The notes under the pieces were generated by a model. The model saw nothing but the letters and a program-made list of their open reading frames with translations, made no database searches and had not been told where the DNA came from. Positions 39,617-48,592 of a stretch of DNA of 64,000 nucleotides are shown here, one piece after another. The position numbers and the translations under genes were made by a program. Location of the stretch: assembly GCA_036258175.1 (NCBI GenBank), contig DATAEE010000190.1:35591-99590 (forward strand), given 5' to 3'. How positions within the stretch are numbered: position 1 is the first letter of the stretch; every line of letters starts with the position of its first letter. The stretch comes from DATAEE01 sp036258175 (lineage in GTDB: Bacteria; Acidobacteriota; Vicinamibacteria; Vicinamibacterales; 2-12-FULL-66-21).

Positions 39617-41344
39617 ATGACTCAGCGTGCGATCGTCGCCTCAGGTTGGCTCGCCCTTGCAGCCGCAGCAGCGCTCGCGGCTCAAGACCGACGAGGCACG
39701 GCCCCAGCCCTACCCTTTACTGTCGTCGAAGCCACCATCCACGACATGCGCCAGGCGATGGAGCGTGGCCGGGTCACGTCGCGCGAGTTGATCGTTCAGT
39801 CCCTGACCCGAATCGCGCTTTATGAGGACCGCCTGAACGCCGTCATCACCGTCAATCCTAAGGCGATAGCGGAAGCTGAGGCGCGGGACCGCGAGCGTGC
39901 GCAGGGCAAGGCAAGAGGACCGCTGCATGGCATCCCGATCGCGCTCAAGGACAACGTTCATACGACCGACTTGCCGACGACGGGAGGCGCGCTGGCGTTC
40001 GAGGGTCTGGTGCCGCCGTACGAGGCTACGCTGACGCGGAACCTGCGCGAGACCGGAGCGGTCATCATCGCGAAGACTGGCATGACCGAGCTCGCCAACT
40101 GGGTGGCGGGCGGTCCGACGCCGATGCCGGGGAATTACAACTCGCTGACGGGCTTCGGGCTGAACCCGTACGATCCGCGGCGCGATCCGCGCGAGGCGAC
40201 CGCCGACGGTCGCCCTGCCCTCGGAACCGGCGGCTCGAGCTCGGGCATCGGCACCGCCGTCAGTTTTTGGGCTGGCAACGTCGGCACTGAAACCTCCGGA
40301 TCGATTCTCAGCCCGGCGAATCAGAACATGCTCGTTGCGGTGAAACCGACCGTCGGGCGCATCAGCCGGTACGGTGTGATCCCTATCACGGCCGACCAGG
40401 ACACGCCGGGACCAATGACCCGCACCGTCACGGACGTCGCGATCATGCTCGGTGCACTCGAGTCCGCGACGCCGGACCCGAACGACACGGCGACAAAAAC
40501 CTGCGCGGCGCCGCCCGAGCGCGACTACACGAAGTTCCTGCGAGAGAACGGCCTGAAAGGGGCGCGCATCGGGATTCCGCGCGCGTTCTACTACGACCGG
40601 ACGACGCCGCCCGGCGCCAAGGAACCGAGGGGCGGGCTCAACCCGGAACAGATGAAGGTCATGACCGAAGCGATCGGCGTCCTCGTCAAGCACGGCGCCG
40701 TTGTCGTCGATCCGGCGGATATCCCGAGCGTCGTCGACACGGATCCCAAGAGCAACTTCCTGGCGTGGAACATGTGTTCCGGCGCCAACAACGCCAAGGG
40801 AAAAGACGAGGACTGCTCCGTCAGCTTCAAGTACGGGATGAAGCGCGACTTCAACGCGTGGCTCGCGTCACTCGGACCGGCCGCGCCCGTGAAGACGCTC
40901 ACGGATCTGCGCAATTGGAACACAGCGCACAAGAACGCCGGGACGCTGAAGTACGGCCAGTCGCAGCTGGACATCTCGGACGAGATGGATGTCGAGAAAG
41001 ATCGGGCCCGCTACGAAGCGGACCGGGCGAAGGACGTCCGGCTCGGCGGGACGCATGGCATCGACGAGGTCATGAAGGCGCGGACGCTCGATGCGCTGCT
41101 TTTTCCCGCCGCGAACGGCGCAGCGCTCGGGGCAAAGCCCGGATATCCGACCGTCATCGTCCCGTTCGGGATGGTGCCGAACGCGCCGCAGAACCAGCCG
41201 TTTCCTGCGGGCTTCGACGCGAAGCCCGGACCGTTCGGCGTGAGCTTCACCGGCATGGCCTGCAGCGAGCCGCGCCTGCTCGAGATCGCGTACGCATTCG
41301 AGCAGGCCACGCGGAGGCGAGTGGCGCCTTCGCTGTTTCCATAG
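39617..41344 (+). CDS. Exported amidase-signature-family hydrolase
   Basis: 575 residues from the ATG at 39617; the open frame continues upstream only through the tandem repeat. A signal peptide is at about 1-22. The Ser-cisSer-Lys triad is visible: Lys in IALKDNV near 117, cis-Ser in GTGGSSSGIG near 206 and the nucleophile Ser in GTETSGSIL near 230. Secreted amidases of this length act on amides or peptide-like bonds outside the cytoplasm; the substrate is not determinable. Confidence 0.92.
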   Translation: MTQRAIVASGWLALAAAAALAAQDRRGTAPALPFTVVEATIHDMRQAMERGRVTSRELIVQSLTRIALYEDRLNAVITVNPKAIAEAEARDRERAQGKARGPLHGIPIALKDNVHTTDLPTTGGALAFEGLVPPYEATLTRNLRETGAVIIAKTGMTELANWVAGGPTPMPGNYNSLTGFGLNPYDPRRDPREATADGRPALGTGGSSSGIGTAVSFWAGNVGTETSGSILSPANQNMLVAVKPTVGRISRYGVIPITADQDTPGPMTRTVTDVAIMLGALESATPDPNDTATKTCAAPPERDYTKFLRENGLKGARIGIPRAFYYDRTTPPGAKEPRGGLNPEQMKVMTEAIGVLVKHGAVVVDPADIPSVVDTDPKSNFLAWNMCSGANNAKGKDEDCSVSFKYGMKRDFNAWLASLGPAAPVKTLTDLRNWNTAHKNAGTLKYGQSQLDISDEMDVEKDRARYEADRAKDVRLGGTHGIDEVMKARTLDALLFPAANGAALGAKPGYPTVIVPFGMVPNAPQNQPFPAGFDAKPGPFGVSFTGMACSEPRLLEIAYAFEQATRRRVAPSLFP

Positions 41345-41359
41345 CATTGCAGGATTGAA

Positions 41360-41430
41360 CAATCGTCAATTGCCTCATTAATCGACGATTGGCAATCGTC
41401 GATTGACGATTAATGCGACAATTGACGATT
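41360..41430 (+). repeat. Heptad tandem repeat, AATCGTC/GATTGAC units in opposing orientation
   Basis: Units of seven (AATCGTC, AATTGCC, AATCGAC, GATTGGC, AATCGTC, GATTGAC) run into one another and are partly self-complementary, so the RNA or single strand can fold back. The repeat lies between the amidase and typA, and an ATG at 41413 is part of it. Confidence 0.8.
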
Positions 41431-41442
41431 CCCAATCCGGAA

Positions 41443-43281
41443 ATGCAGCCAACAGCCAACCCTCGCCGCCGAAACATCGCCATAGTCGCGCACGTGGACC
41501 ATGGCAAGACCACGCTCGTCGACGCGATGCTGCATCAGAGCGGCGTGTTCAGGGTGAACGAGCGCGTCGCGGAGCGCGCGCTCGACAACACCGACCTCGA
41601 ACGCGAGCGCGGGATCACCATCCTCGCCAAAAACACAGCGGTCCGGTACACGGAGGCCGATGCCGCCGACGACATCCTGATCAACATCGTCGACACGCCG
41701 GGCCATGCGGATTTCGGCGGTGAGGTCGAACGGACGCTCGTGATGGTAGATGGCGTCATGCTGCTCGTCGACGCATCCGAGGGACCGCTGCCGCAGACGC
41801 GATTCGTGCTGCGGAAGGCACTCGAGCGCCGGCTGCCGCCAATCGTCGTCATCAACAAGATCGACCGCCCGGACGCGCGGCCGCAGCAGGTCCTGAACGA
41901 GATCTACGATTTGTTCATCGATCTCGATGCAACCGAGGATCAGCTGGACTTCCCAGTGTTGTACGCGAGCGCGCGCGCGGGCACGGCATCCGCGGACCCA
42001 GCGTCTCCGGGACGCGACCTGCGGCCGTTGTTCGACACGATCGTCCATCGCATTCCCGCGCCGCGCGGTGACAGTGGGGCGCCACTCCAGATGCTGGTCG
42101 CCAACCTCGATGCCAGCGACTACCTGGGGCGCATTGCGATCGGGCGCGTGTTCAATGGCCGGGTGAAGATCGGGGACCCGATTTCCGTCTGCCGGCTCGA
42201 CGGCGCGGTCGACCGGACGCGCGTCACCAAGCTCTATGCGTTCGAAGGGCTCAAGCGCGTCGACATCGACGAGGCGGCGGCCGGCGACATCGTCTGCCTC
42301 GCGGGGATCGAAAACATCACCATCGGCGAGACGATCGCGGACGCTGAGCAGCCGGTCCGCATCCCGCCGATTGCGGTGGACGAGCCGACGGTCTCGATGA
42401 TCTTCGGCGTCAACACCTCCCCGGTTGCCGGACGCGAGGGGGACTACGTCACGTCACGCAGCCTGCGAGACCGTCTCGACCGGGAGCTGCTCGGGAACGT
42501 GTCCATCCGCGTGGAGGATACCGATACACCCGAGCAGATGAACGTGCTCGGCCGCGGCGAGCTCCAGCTTTCAATTCTGATCGAGATGATGCGGCGCGAA
42601 GGGTACGAGCTCCAGGTGTCGCGTCCCGAGATCGTCACGAAAGAGCTGAACGGCTCAATCGTCGAGCCGGTCGAGGATCTGGTGATCGACGTTGCCGAGG
42701 AGTTCCAGGGAGTCGTCATCGCGCAGATCGGCCAGCGGCGCGGAACGATGACCAAGATGGTCAATCACGGCAGTGGACGCGTGCGGCTCGAGTTCCGGAT
42801 TCCAGCCCGCGGGTTGATCGGATTCCGCTCGCAGTTCCTCACTGACACCAAGGGAACCGGCATCCTGCATCACATTTTTTCCGGATGGGAGCCGTGGCAC
42901 GGCGCGATCCCGGCCCGGCCAACCGGCGCGCTCGTCGCCGATCGAACCGGTCCGGCGACTGCTTACGCGATCGCGAACCTCCAGGAGCGCGGGGTGATTT
43001 TCATCGAGCCAAGTACGCAGGTGTACGAGGGCATGATCATCGGCGAGAACGCGCGGCCGAACGATCTGGACGTGAACGTCACGAAAGAAAAAAAGCAGAC
43101 GAACATGCGCGCTTCAACCGCCGATGAGGCCGTCCGCCTGATCCCGCCCCGACGGCTCGGCCTCGAACAGGCGATCGAGTTCATCAACGACGACGAGCTC
43201 GTCGAAGTGACGCCGCAGAGCATCCGCCTTCGGAAGAAAGTCCTGGCGGCCAATTTCCGCCCGAAACGCTCGGATCCGTAG
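41443..43281 (+). CDS. typA: TypA/BipA ribosome-associated translational GTPase
   Basis: 612 residues from the ATG at 41443; the ATG at 41413 is in frame but is part of the heptad repeat, so it is unlikely to be used. GTPase motifs: VAHVDHGKTTLVD (G1), RGIT (G2), DTPGHADF (G3), NKID (G4). Domains II, III and V follow and the C-terminal TypA-specific domain ends in RKKVLAANFRPKR. It is needed under stress and low temperature for ribosome assembly or translation. Confidence 0.97.
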   Translation: MQPTANPRRRNIAIVAHVDHGKTTLVDAMLHQSGVFRVNERVAERALDNTDLERERGITILAKNTAVRYTEADAADDILINIVDTPGHADFGGEVERTLVMVDGVMLLVDASEGPLPQTRFVLRKALERRLPPIVVINKIDRPDARPQQVLNEIYDLFIDLDATEDQLDFPVLYASARAGTASADPASPGRDLRPLFDTIVHRIPAPRGDSGAPLQMLVANLDASDYLGRIAIGRVFNGRVKIGDPISVCRLDGAVDRTRVTKLYAFEGLKRVDIDEAAAGDIVCLAGIENITIGETIADAEQPVRIPPIAVDEPTVSMIFGVNTSPVAGREGDYVTSRSLRDRLDRELLGNVSIRVEDTDTPEQMNVLGRGELQLSILIEMMRREGYELQVSRPEIVTKELNGSIVEPVEDLVIDVAEEFQGVVIAQIGQRRGTMTKMVNHGSGRVRLEFRIPARGLIGFRSQFLTDTKGTGILHHIFSGWEPWHGAIPARPTGALVADRTGPATAYAIANLQERGVIFIEPSTQVYEGMIIGENARPNDLDVNVTKEKKQTNMRASTADEAVRLIPPRRLGLEQAIEFINDDELVEVTPQSIRLRKKVLAANFRPKRSDP

Positions 43282-43294
43282 GGCGCAGGCGCCC

Positions 43295-44452
43295 TCATCC
43301 TGGACGCCGGGTTTCGCCGCCTGTCGTGGCGACGATCTGGTCCTCTTCGCGCTCTTCGAGTCTCTGGATCTTCGCGTGATCGACCAGGTGCATCTCGCTC
43401 TCGGTCACCGGAGCGACGAGGCGCATCGAGAACCACAGCGCGAGGGCGAGCACGATCGCGCCCGTCAGGGCGAGCAGAAACAGCCACTGCCACATCTGCG
43501 TCCTCAGCGGCGCGAGCAACTCCTCTTCCGGCTGCCAGACAGCGACCAACCAGGTGAGGTTGGGATAGCTGACACCGAGCTGGCTGGGCGCGACGCCCAC
43601 GAGTTGCCGGCCATCCGCCTGGGATGCGACGAAGTGCAGGCTCGTTTCGCCGGTCGTCGCGCGTGCCAGCTGCGCCTGCAGCGTGTCGTTCGCAAAGAAG
43701 CGTCCGCCGGGAGTTGGGTTCCGTCTGCTGAACACAATCGACCCGTCCCGCCGGATGAGCATGGCATCGCCCGAACCGCCGGCAACCGCCGCCAGCAGCT
43801 CACGAACGTCCGCAACAACCTTCAGAATGCCAATCGGAGCGGCGCCCGACGTGTCGGGAACGGGCACCGCGATCTCGAGCGCGTAAACCCTTGCACTCTC
43901 GTCCCAGCGCACGTCGCTGACGGTGAGGCGGCCCGACGCGCTCTCGTCGAACGTCGCGCGCCACCAGTCCTCATCGGACTGGTCGTAGTCGGTAGACGCG
44001 CCGGAGACTGCTGCCAGGCGACCCATGCGGTCGGTCAGAAGAATCTCGCGGTACACAGGGTCCTGTCCGACGATGTCGCGCAAGAGTCGTGACGCCGGAC
44101 CCTGCAGCATGGGGGCGAGCGCCGGCGGCACCGCGCGATTCGTACTCCAGGCGCGGTCGAGGTCCGCCACCCTGCGCGCGTCGTACGGCGCTCGCGTCGA
44201 CGCGGCCGCCGACTCGCGCAGCTCGGTCAGCCGGGCGAGCAGCGAGACGTCGATAATTCGGCGATAGACATAGGCGTCTACCGCTGCGGCCGTTCTCTCG
44301 GCCGCCTGCTCGAGCTGGCGGCCGAACGACTCACGCAGCTGCGACTGGGCGTTGGAGAGAACAATCCCCAGACCCAGCGCCAGCAACGGTACGGCAGCGA
44401 TCAGGAATACCGTGAGTGCCCGGATGTTGAGGTAGGGGCGACGGAGGTGCAT
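43295..44452 (-). CDS. Cache-domain membrane sensor protein without output domain
   Basis: 385 residues from the ATG at 44452 preceded by GAGGACGCC. Helices at about 15-37 and 330-352 flank a periplasmic region of about 290 residues with a dCache-like pattern: YREILLTDRMGRLAAVSGASTDYDQSDEDWWRAT, then IGILKVVADVRELL and DAMLIRRDGSIVF. Only about 30 residues follow the second helix, with no HAMP, kinase or methyl-accepting domain. It might modulate a partner protein. Its stop is 13 bases from the typA stop on the other strand. Confidence 0.82.
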   Translation of the reverse strand: MHLRRPYLNIRALTVFLIAAVPLLALGLGIVLSNAQSQLRESFGRQLEQAAERTAAAVDAYVYRRIIDVSLLARLTELRESAAASTRAPYDARRVADLDRAWSTNRAVPPALAPMLQGPASRLLRDIVGQDPVYREILLTDRMGRLAAVSGASTDYDQSDEDWWRATFDESASGRLTVSDVRWDESARVYALEIAVPVPDTSGAAPIGILKVVADVRELLAAVAGGSGDAMLIRRDGSIVFSRRNPTPGGRFFANDTLQAQLARATTGETSLHFVASQADGRQLVGVAPSQLGVSYPNLTWLVAVWQPEEELLAPLRTQMWQWLFLLALTGAIVLALALWFSMRLVAPVTESEMHLVDHAKIQRLEEREEDQIVATTGGETRRPG

Positions 44453-44511
44453 GGCGTCCTCCCGTGTGGACCGCACCACCCGCCGGGCGAGCAGAGACCT
44501 TGTGCCTTAGG

Positions 44512-45768
44512 CTACAGGACTCGCCGCGGCAGGGCGGCGTTCAAGTGCATCAGCAGATCGTATACCGAAGCGCCGCAGGCGGCTGAGATATCCTCCGGCC
44601 GCGACCCTTCCTGCCAATCGAAGATGGTGGACGTGTCGCCGACCTTCGCGCGCGGCTCGTCCCCCAGTTCGACGATGGTGTGGCTGGCGGACACGGACGC
44701 GATCACGGGATAGAGCGCCCCGTTGATCCGGACCTTGGCGCCCTTCGCGAGCGTTCGCGGAATGCCGTCCGCATGTCCGACGGGCAGCGTCGCGATCCAG
44801 ACATCGCGCGTCGCGACGTAGGCGCGGTTGTAGCCCACGCTCTCGCCTCGCGCAATGCGTTTGACGTACACGATTCCCGTACGGAGCGCGACTGCGGGCT
44901 GAAGGTCGAGAACGCCGGCGCGCCGGAACGGAGGTTCCGGGTAGACGCCGAAGATGGCCATGCCGGGACGAACCATGTCGAGCAGGAACGGCGTGAGGCC
45001 GCCCGGCTGGCTCGGCCCCTGAAACAGTGTGTAACTGGAGGCGGCGTGGCGCCGGCCGATCGGCATACCCTCTTTTTGCAGGAGAGCACAAAGCGTCGTG
45101 AACCGCGTGAGCTGTTCCCGATCGAAGTCGGCGTCTTCGGTGAACGTCATCATCACGCCGTCTACGGAGATCGCCGACCGCCGATTTGTCGGCGAGCCGC
45201 GATGCAGCGACCGGATGAAGTCCGCCGCCTCGCGATGGGGCACACCGACGCGCCCCAGGCCTGTATCGACGCACACGTGAACCGGGACCGGCCGTCCGAG
45301 CGCCGCCGCCGCGTCTTCGAACTCCGGGCCTGGCGGCCGGTACAGCATCAGCAGGATTCCGCGCGCCACGAGATCGCGCACCTGTCGGTCATCGTACGGG
45401 CCCATCAGGAGGATCGGTTTGCGCAGTCCGGCGTCCCGGAGCTGAATCGCCTCATCGATCTTCACGACCGCAAACCCGTGGACGTCCGCAAGCGGCTCGA
45501 GCACGCGTCCGATCTCGACGACGCCGGCGCCGTACCCGTTGTTCTTGATCACCGCGAGAATCGGCCGCTTCGCGTGGCGCGCGATCTCCGCGACGTTGTG
45601 ACGGACGTGGGCCGGATTGAGCTCGACCCACGGATCGAACGACGCGTGCAGACGTTGGTCGTCAGGCGTGATCGTCGATGCCTTGCGGACGGCGGCCATG
45701 GACGGGTTTGCGAGGAGGGCTGCAGCCGACGCCATGAACGCGCGGCGTGAAGTCTTCATGGAGGCCAT
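44512..45768 (-). CDS. Alanine/amino-acid racemase with Tat-like signal peptide
   Basis: 418 residues; starts at ATG 45768 or, three codons later, ATG 45759. An N-terminal SRRAFMASAAALLANPSMA is a probable twin-arginine signal. The racemase follows: PLP Lys near 75 in AVIKNNGYG, the catalytic Tyr in SVGYNRAY and the C-terminal beta domain (DTSTIFDW). Exported PLP racemases such as Bsr are known for broad-specificity amino-acid racemisation in the periplasm. Folding before export through Tat would suit a PLP enzyme. No dadA or amino acid transport gene is adjacent. Confidence 0.92.
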   Translation of the reverse strand: MASMKTSRRAFMASAAALLANPSMAAVRKASTITPDDQRLHASFDPWVELNPAHVRHNVAEIARHAKRPILAVIKNNGYGAGVVEIGRVLEPLADVHGFAVVKIDEAIQLRDAGLRKPILLMGPYDDRQVRDLVARGILLMLYRPPGPEFEDAAAALGRPVPVHVCVDTGLGRVGVPHREAADFIRSLHRGSPTNRRSAISVDGVMMTFTEDADFDREQLTRFTTLCALLQKEGMPIGRRHAASSYTLFQGPSQPGGLTPFLLDMVRPGMAIFGVYPEPPFRRAGVLDLQPAVALRTGIVYVKRIARGESVGYNRAYVATRDVWIATLPVGHADGIPRTLAKGAKVRINGALYPVIASVSASHTIVELGDEPRAKVGDTSTIFDWQEGSRPEDISAACGASVYDLLMHLNAALPRRVL

Positions 45769-45799
45769 CCGCGACTGATCAGCGGTGATCCGTGGCCGG
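45766..45799 (-). repeat. Dispersed repeat fragment
   Basis: CATCCGCGACTGATCAGCGGTGATCCGTGGCC gives CCACGGATCAC..GCGGAT on the minus strand. It covers the start of the racemase gene. Confidence 0.55.
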
Positions 45800-45802
45800 C
45801 AT

Positions 45803-45808
45803 TATAAT
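45803..45808 (+). promoter_or_regulatory. TATAAT -10 of the DUF4350-like gene
   Basis: TATAAT ends nine bases before the GTG at 45818, so a leader of only about 0-4 bases is predicted. Confidence 0.55.
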
Positions 45809-45817
45809 CCGCCGACA

Positions 45818-46690
45818 GTGCTGCCAGTCGTGATGATCGGGTCGCTTCTGTGCGCGCCGCAGGCCCAGCCCACTCCGCCCGGGCAGCTGACGGTCGACGC
45901 CTCGTTCAACCCGGCGTTCGATGCGCCCGACTTCAAAACCGGCGCGAAGCCCATCGTGTTCATCGACGAGGCGCATCGGAACGTGATTTCGCTCGAAACC
46001 TACCTGGGCCCCGTCGGACGCTGGCTCGAGCGGCTGGGATATCAGGTCCGGCCGTCTCGGACCAACGCCGAAGAGCTCGGCATCGCTCAGGGCACGGCGG
46101 GCGCGGTGTTCGTGGTCGCCAACGCGCAGGCGCCGGCAGGCTCGCCCGCGGACGCCTCCGCCTTCACCGAGCAGGAAGTGATTGCACTCGAGTCGTGGGT
46201 CGAGGACGGCGGCTCGCTGCTGCTCGTCGCCGACCGTGCGCCGTTCGGCGCGCCGGCGCGCGCGCTGGCCAAAGCGTTCGGCGTCACATTGGACAACAAC
46301 ACCATCCTTATCAAGAACGCCGACGGACCGCCGACAGGCGAGCTGACCGTCAACGTCAACAAGTACGGAGAGCGCACCCATCCGCTCTTCGATCGCGTCC
46401 TCACTGTCGCTTACGTCGTCGGCGAGTCGATGACCGGACCCGGCGTGATCTTGCGCGCGCCGGACGGGGCCTACAGCGGGCCCACCGCCCAGGCGACCGA
46501 GGGACCTCCCGCCGCCGGAAAGGCGCTCATCCTCGCGTTCGAACACGGTAAAGGCCGCGTCGTCGTTATTGGAGACGGCGGCGTGGTCTCGGCGTTCGGC
46601 AGCGCGAGCGGGAATGCTCACCGCGGCATCAGCGAGGGGGATAACGCACGCTTCGTCCGTAACATGTTCAAGTGGCTCGCGACGAGATGA
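45818..46690 (+). CDS. Exported DUF4350-like protein
   Basis: 290 residues from the GTG at 45818, which follows TATAAT. A short signal peptide (about 1-20) precedes a Rossmann-like domain: KPIVFIDEAHRNVISLETYLGPVGRWLERLGYQV, GAVFVVANAQAP, EQEVIALESWVEDGGSLLLVADRAPFG and a late RVVVIGDGGVVSAF with final NARFVRNMFKWL. This is like the glutamine-amidotransferase-like DUF4350 fold and could bind a ligand or assist degradation of a polymer. No catalytic Cys is visible. It overlaps the next gene by four bases (ATGA). Confidence 0.78.
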   Translation: MLPVVMIGSLLCAPQAQPTPPGQLTVDASFNPAFDAPDFKTGAKPIVFIDEAHRNVISLETYLGPVGRWLERLGYQVRPSRTNAEELGIAQGTAGAVFVVANAQAPAGSPADASAFTEQEVIALESWVEDGGSLLLVADRAPFGAPARALAKAFGVTLDNNTILIKNADGPPTGELTVNVNKYGERTHPLFDRVLTVAYVVGESMTGPGVILRAPDGAYSGPTAQATEGPPAAGKALILAFEHGKGRVVVIGDGGVVSAFGSASGNAHRGISEGDNARFVRNMFKWLATR

Positions 46691-47214
46691 GCAAACCAGA
46701 CCTTCCACCGTTGGTGCGGTTGCCGCCGCGCAAACCGTCTCCCGAAGAGCAAAGCTTCGAAGGCGACGATTGGTCTACTTCGGACGATAGCAAGGGCGAT
46801 AACAAGCCGGTATACATTGCCGGACCGCTGTTCACGCCGGCAGAGCGATCGCTGCTTGAGGAACTGGCCGGCGCCGTCGAAGCGGCAGGCTTCCGCACCT
46901 ACCTTCCGCATCGTGATGGCGGCCTTGCGCCTGCCGATCGACGCAATACACGCGCGCTCTATGACGCTGACATCCGTGCCCTCGACGCGTGCCGAGCGAT
47001 CGTCGCGGTGCTGAACGGCACCGACGTCGATTCCGGAACCGCCTTCGAGATTGGTTACGGCGTCGCGCGGGGCCTACCGGTTCTCGGGCTGTACGATGAC
47101 GTCCGCGTCCACGGCCCGCACGATTTCAACGTGATGATCGCGAATGGATGCCGGGTGTTTTCCGATCGACGGATGCTAATTGAAAACTTGAAGGGACTAG
47201 GGACTGGGGACTAG
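46687..47214 (+). CDS. Nucleoside 2-deoxyribosyltransferase-family protein
   Basis: 175 residues. The family motifs are YIAGPLFTPAE near 45-55, DADIRALDACRAIVAVLNGTDVDSGTAFEIGYGVARGLPVLGLYDD (catalytic Glu in AFEIGYG), and a C-terminal FNVMI strand. It exchanges or hydrolyses bases of deoxynucleosides; some members act on modified nucleotides. The first 40 residues are a polar extension. The last residues (LKGLGTGD) and the stop codon are supplied by the heptad repeat GGGACTA. Confidence 0.85.
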   Translation: MSKPDLPPLVRLPPRKPSPEEQSFEGDDWSTSDDSKGDNKPVYIAGPLFTPAERSLLEELAGAVEAAGFRTYLPHRDGGLAPADRRNTRALYDADIRALDACRAIVAVLNGTDVDSGTAFEIGYGVARGLPVLGLYDDVRVHGPHDFNVMIANGCRVFSDRRMLIENLKGLGTGD

Positions 47215-47223
47215 GGACTAGGG
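47193..47223 (+). repeat. Heptad tandem repeat (GGGACTA)4
   Basis: GGGACTA, GGGACTG, GGGACTA and GGGACTA follow directly at 47193-47220. It encodes the last residues and the stop codon of the deoxyribosyltransferase gene. No inverted arm is seen. Confidence 0.9.
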
Positions 47224-47227
47224 CTGC

Positions 47228-48256
47228 CTATCGAACCACGCGCAAATTCAGCGGCGCAGTTGGCGGGGTCCCGACCCACCCCAGCTGGATCACTTCGAAA
47301 TCATCCGCAAACAGACTGTGGAAGGCGGGATTGAGAATGTCGTTGTTCCACTGCGGATCCATCGTTCCCTGGATGTACATGTCCGACCCGTTGTCGGCGA
47401 GGATGAGGCCGTAGGTCTTCATCGCCCGGAAAATGCGCTGTAGCTGCGGCGGATACGACGAGATGTTCTTCGATGCCTTGAGGCGGAGACGCGTGCCGAG
47501 CGGCGGCGCGCCGGACGTCGAACCTGCCCGGTGCGACGCGGGCCACACGTAGCCGTTCGTGTCGCGCGTCGAGAATCGAAAGGCATGGCGGATCTCTGCC
47601 GTGCCCCACGCTTCGTCGAAGCGCACAAGCCCTGGGAAAATCGCGAGCCCGGCGGCGTCCGCCGACGTCCACGTCTCGGGCCGCCGATCGTTGGTCGCAA
47701 GGTTGAAGTACGCGCCGGAGTCCGCTTCCCAGCGATTCAACGATGCGTTCCAGCGCGTCGCGAAGAGTTCGAACAACCTCCAGCGGTCCCGGTCGATGAG
47801 GAGCAGGTGGCGATCGCCACTCGAGCCGCCGCCCGGGACGCCGCCCTCGATGTAGTTCGGCTGCGTCCGCGCTTCCACTGGGATCGGATAGCCGGGCTCG
47901 CCGGGCGCGCCCGCGTCGCTCTGGCTGCCGTAGGCGATGAACGCAACCGGCACGAGCGGCTGCGATCCGGACACGACAACGTACGGAATGCCATACGGCG
48001 GCGGACCGAAGTCTGGATGAAGCTGACGCCGCGCGCCCGGATTCGCCGGCGTCTTGCCGCTGATCCAGTCGATGAGCGCCTGAGATTCCGCCGCGACCGG
48101 CGCGGCGCTGATGTCCTGGTTCCACCAGTTGGTGACCGGAAACACCTGACGACCCGTTAGCGGCTCGTTCAACACGACGCCCGACTGCGCGAGAGGATGG
48201 GCGCTCGCCAAAGCCAGGCCGATCACGATGAGAGCGAACGAGAGCCGGCGTGACAT
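47228..48256 (-). CDS. Exported protein of unknown function
   Basis: 342 residues with a signal peptide (about 1-24, ending AHPLAQ). The mature protein is rich in aromatic residues and Gly/Pro turns: QVFPVTNWWNQDISAAP, HPDFGPPPYGIPY, RHLLLIDRDRWRLFELF, and a C-terminal YGLILADNGSDMYIQGTMDPQWNN. It looks like a beta-rich secreted domain, perhaps carbohydrate-related, but I cannot assign a family. It faces the repeat at 47193 with only a few bases between. Its 5' end lies in a long intergenic region. Confidence 0.7.
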   Translation of the reverse strand: MSRRLSFALIVIGLALASAHPLAQSGVVLNEPLTGRQVFPVTNWWNQDISAAPVAAESQALIDWISGKTPANPGARRQLHPDFGPPPYGIPYVVVSGSQPLVPVAFIAYGSQSDAGAPGEPGYPIPVEARTQPNYIEGGVPGGGSSGDRHLLLIDRDRWRLFELFATRWNASLNRWEADSGAYFNLATNDRRPETWTSADAAGLAIFPGLVRFDEAWGTAEIRHAFRFSTRDTNGYVWPASHRAGSTSGAPPLGTRLRLKASKNISSYPPQLQRIFRAMKTYGLILADNGSDMYIQGTMDPQWNNDILNPAFHSLFADDFEVIQLGWVGTPPTAPLNLRVVR

Positions 48257-48592
48257 GAGTCTGTTCGTCTAAGGCACAACACGTGCCGCGCGGTTCTGGC
48301 GGATACACCCCGGGTTCCGGCCCCGGCCGGCCAAAAACGGTCAGAGGATTACGATTTGGAACCACGGATTTCGCGGATCACGAGCCACGGACTACACGGA
48401 TTTCACGGACTGATCTAATCCGGCCAAATGCAGAGCCGGAGTTGTTCGAGGCCGGACGCACTCGTCCCACCCACGAACATCGCACCGTCGCCCAGAATCC
48501 CACAGGTCGCGTCTTTCCAGAGAGATCCACACGATGTCTCATTGGCCGCGTCCTTGCGACCTGCGCGGGAAACTCTCTCGAAGGAGGGTGGC
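48257..48592 (+). other. Intergenic region upstream of the ADOP permease
   Basis: 336 bases. A dispersed repeat lies at 48361-48412. From about 48415 to 48545 the minus strand reads as a short, composition-normal protein fragment without a start or neighbours; it is too weak to call a gene remnant. AAGGAGGG at 48581-48588 is the ribosome site for the permease. Confidence 0.5.
48361..48412 (+). repeat. Dispersed repeat cluster (CCACGGATTTCGCGGAT type)
   Basis: ACCACGGATTTCGCGGATCACGAG, then CCACGGACTACACGGATTTCACGG: two degenerate units of the CCACGGAT family in the plus orientation. Confidence 0.8.

Noticed and set aside
41413..41442. Upstream ATG of typA as the translation start
   Set aside because: It falls inside the heptad repeat and would add ten residues not expected in TypA; the ATG at 41443 fits family N-termini.
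48415..48545. Minus-strand stretch upstream of the ADOP permease that reads like a protein end
   Set aside because: About 40 codons of plausible composition, but no start, no recognised family and no neighbour; too short to call a pseudogene.
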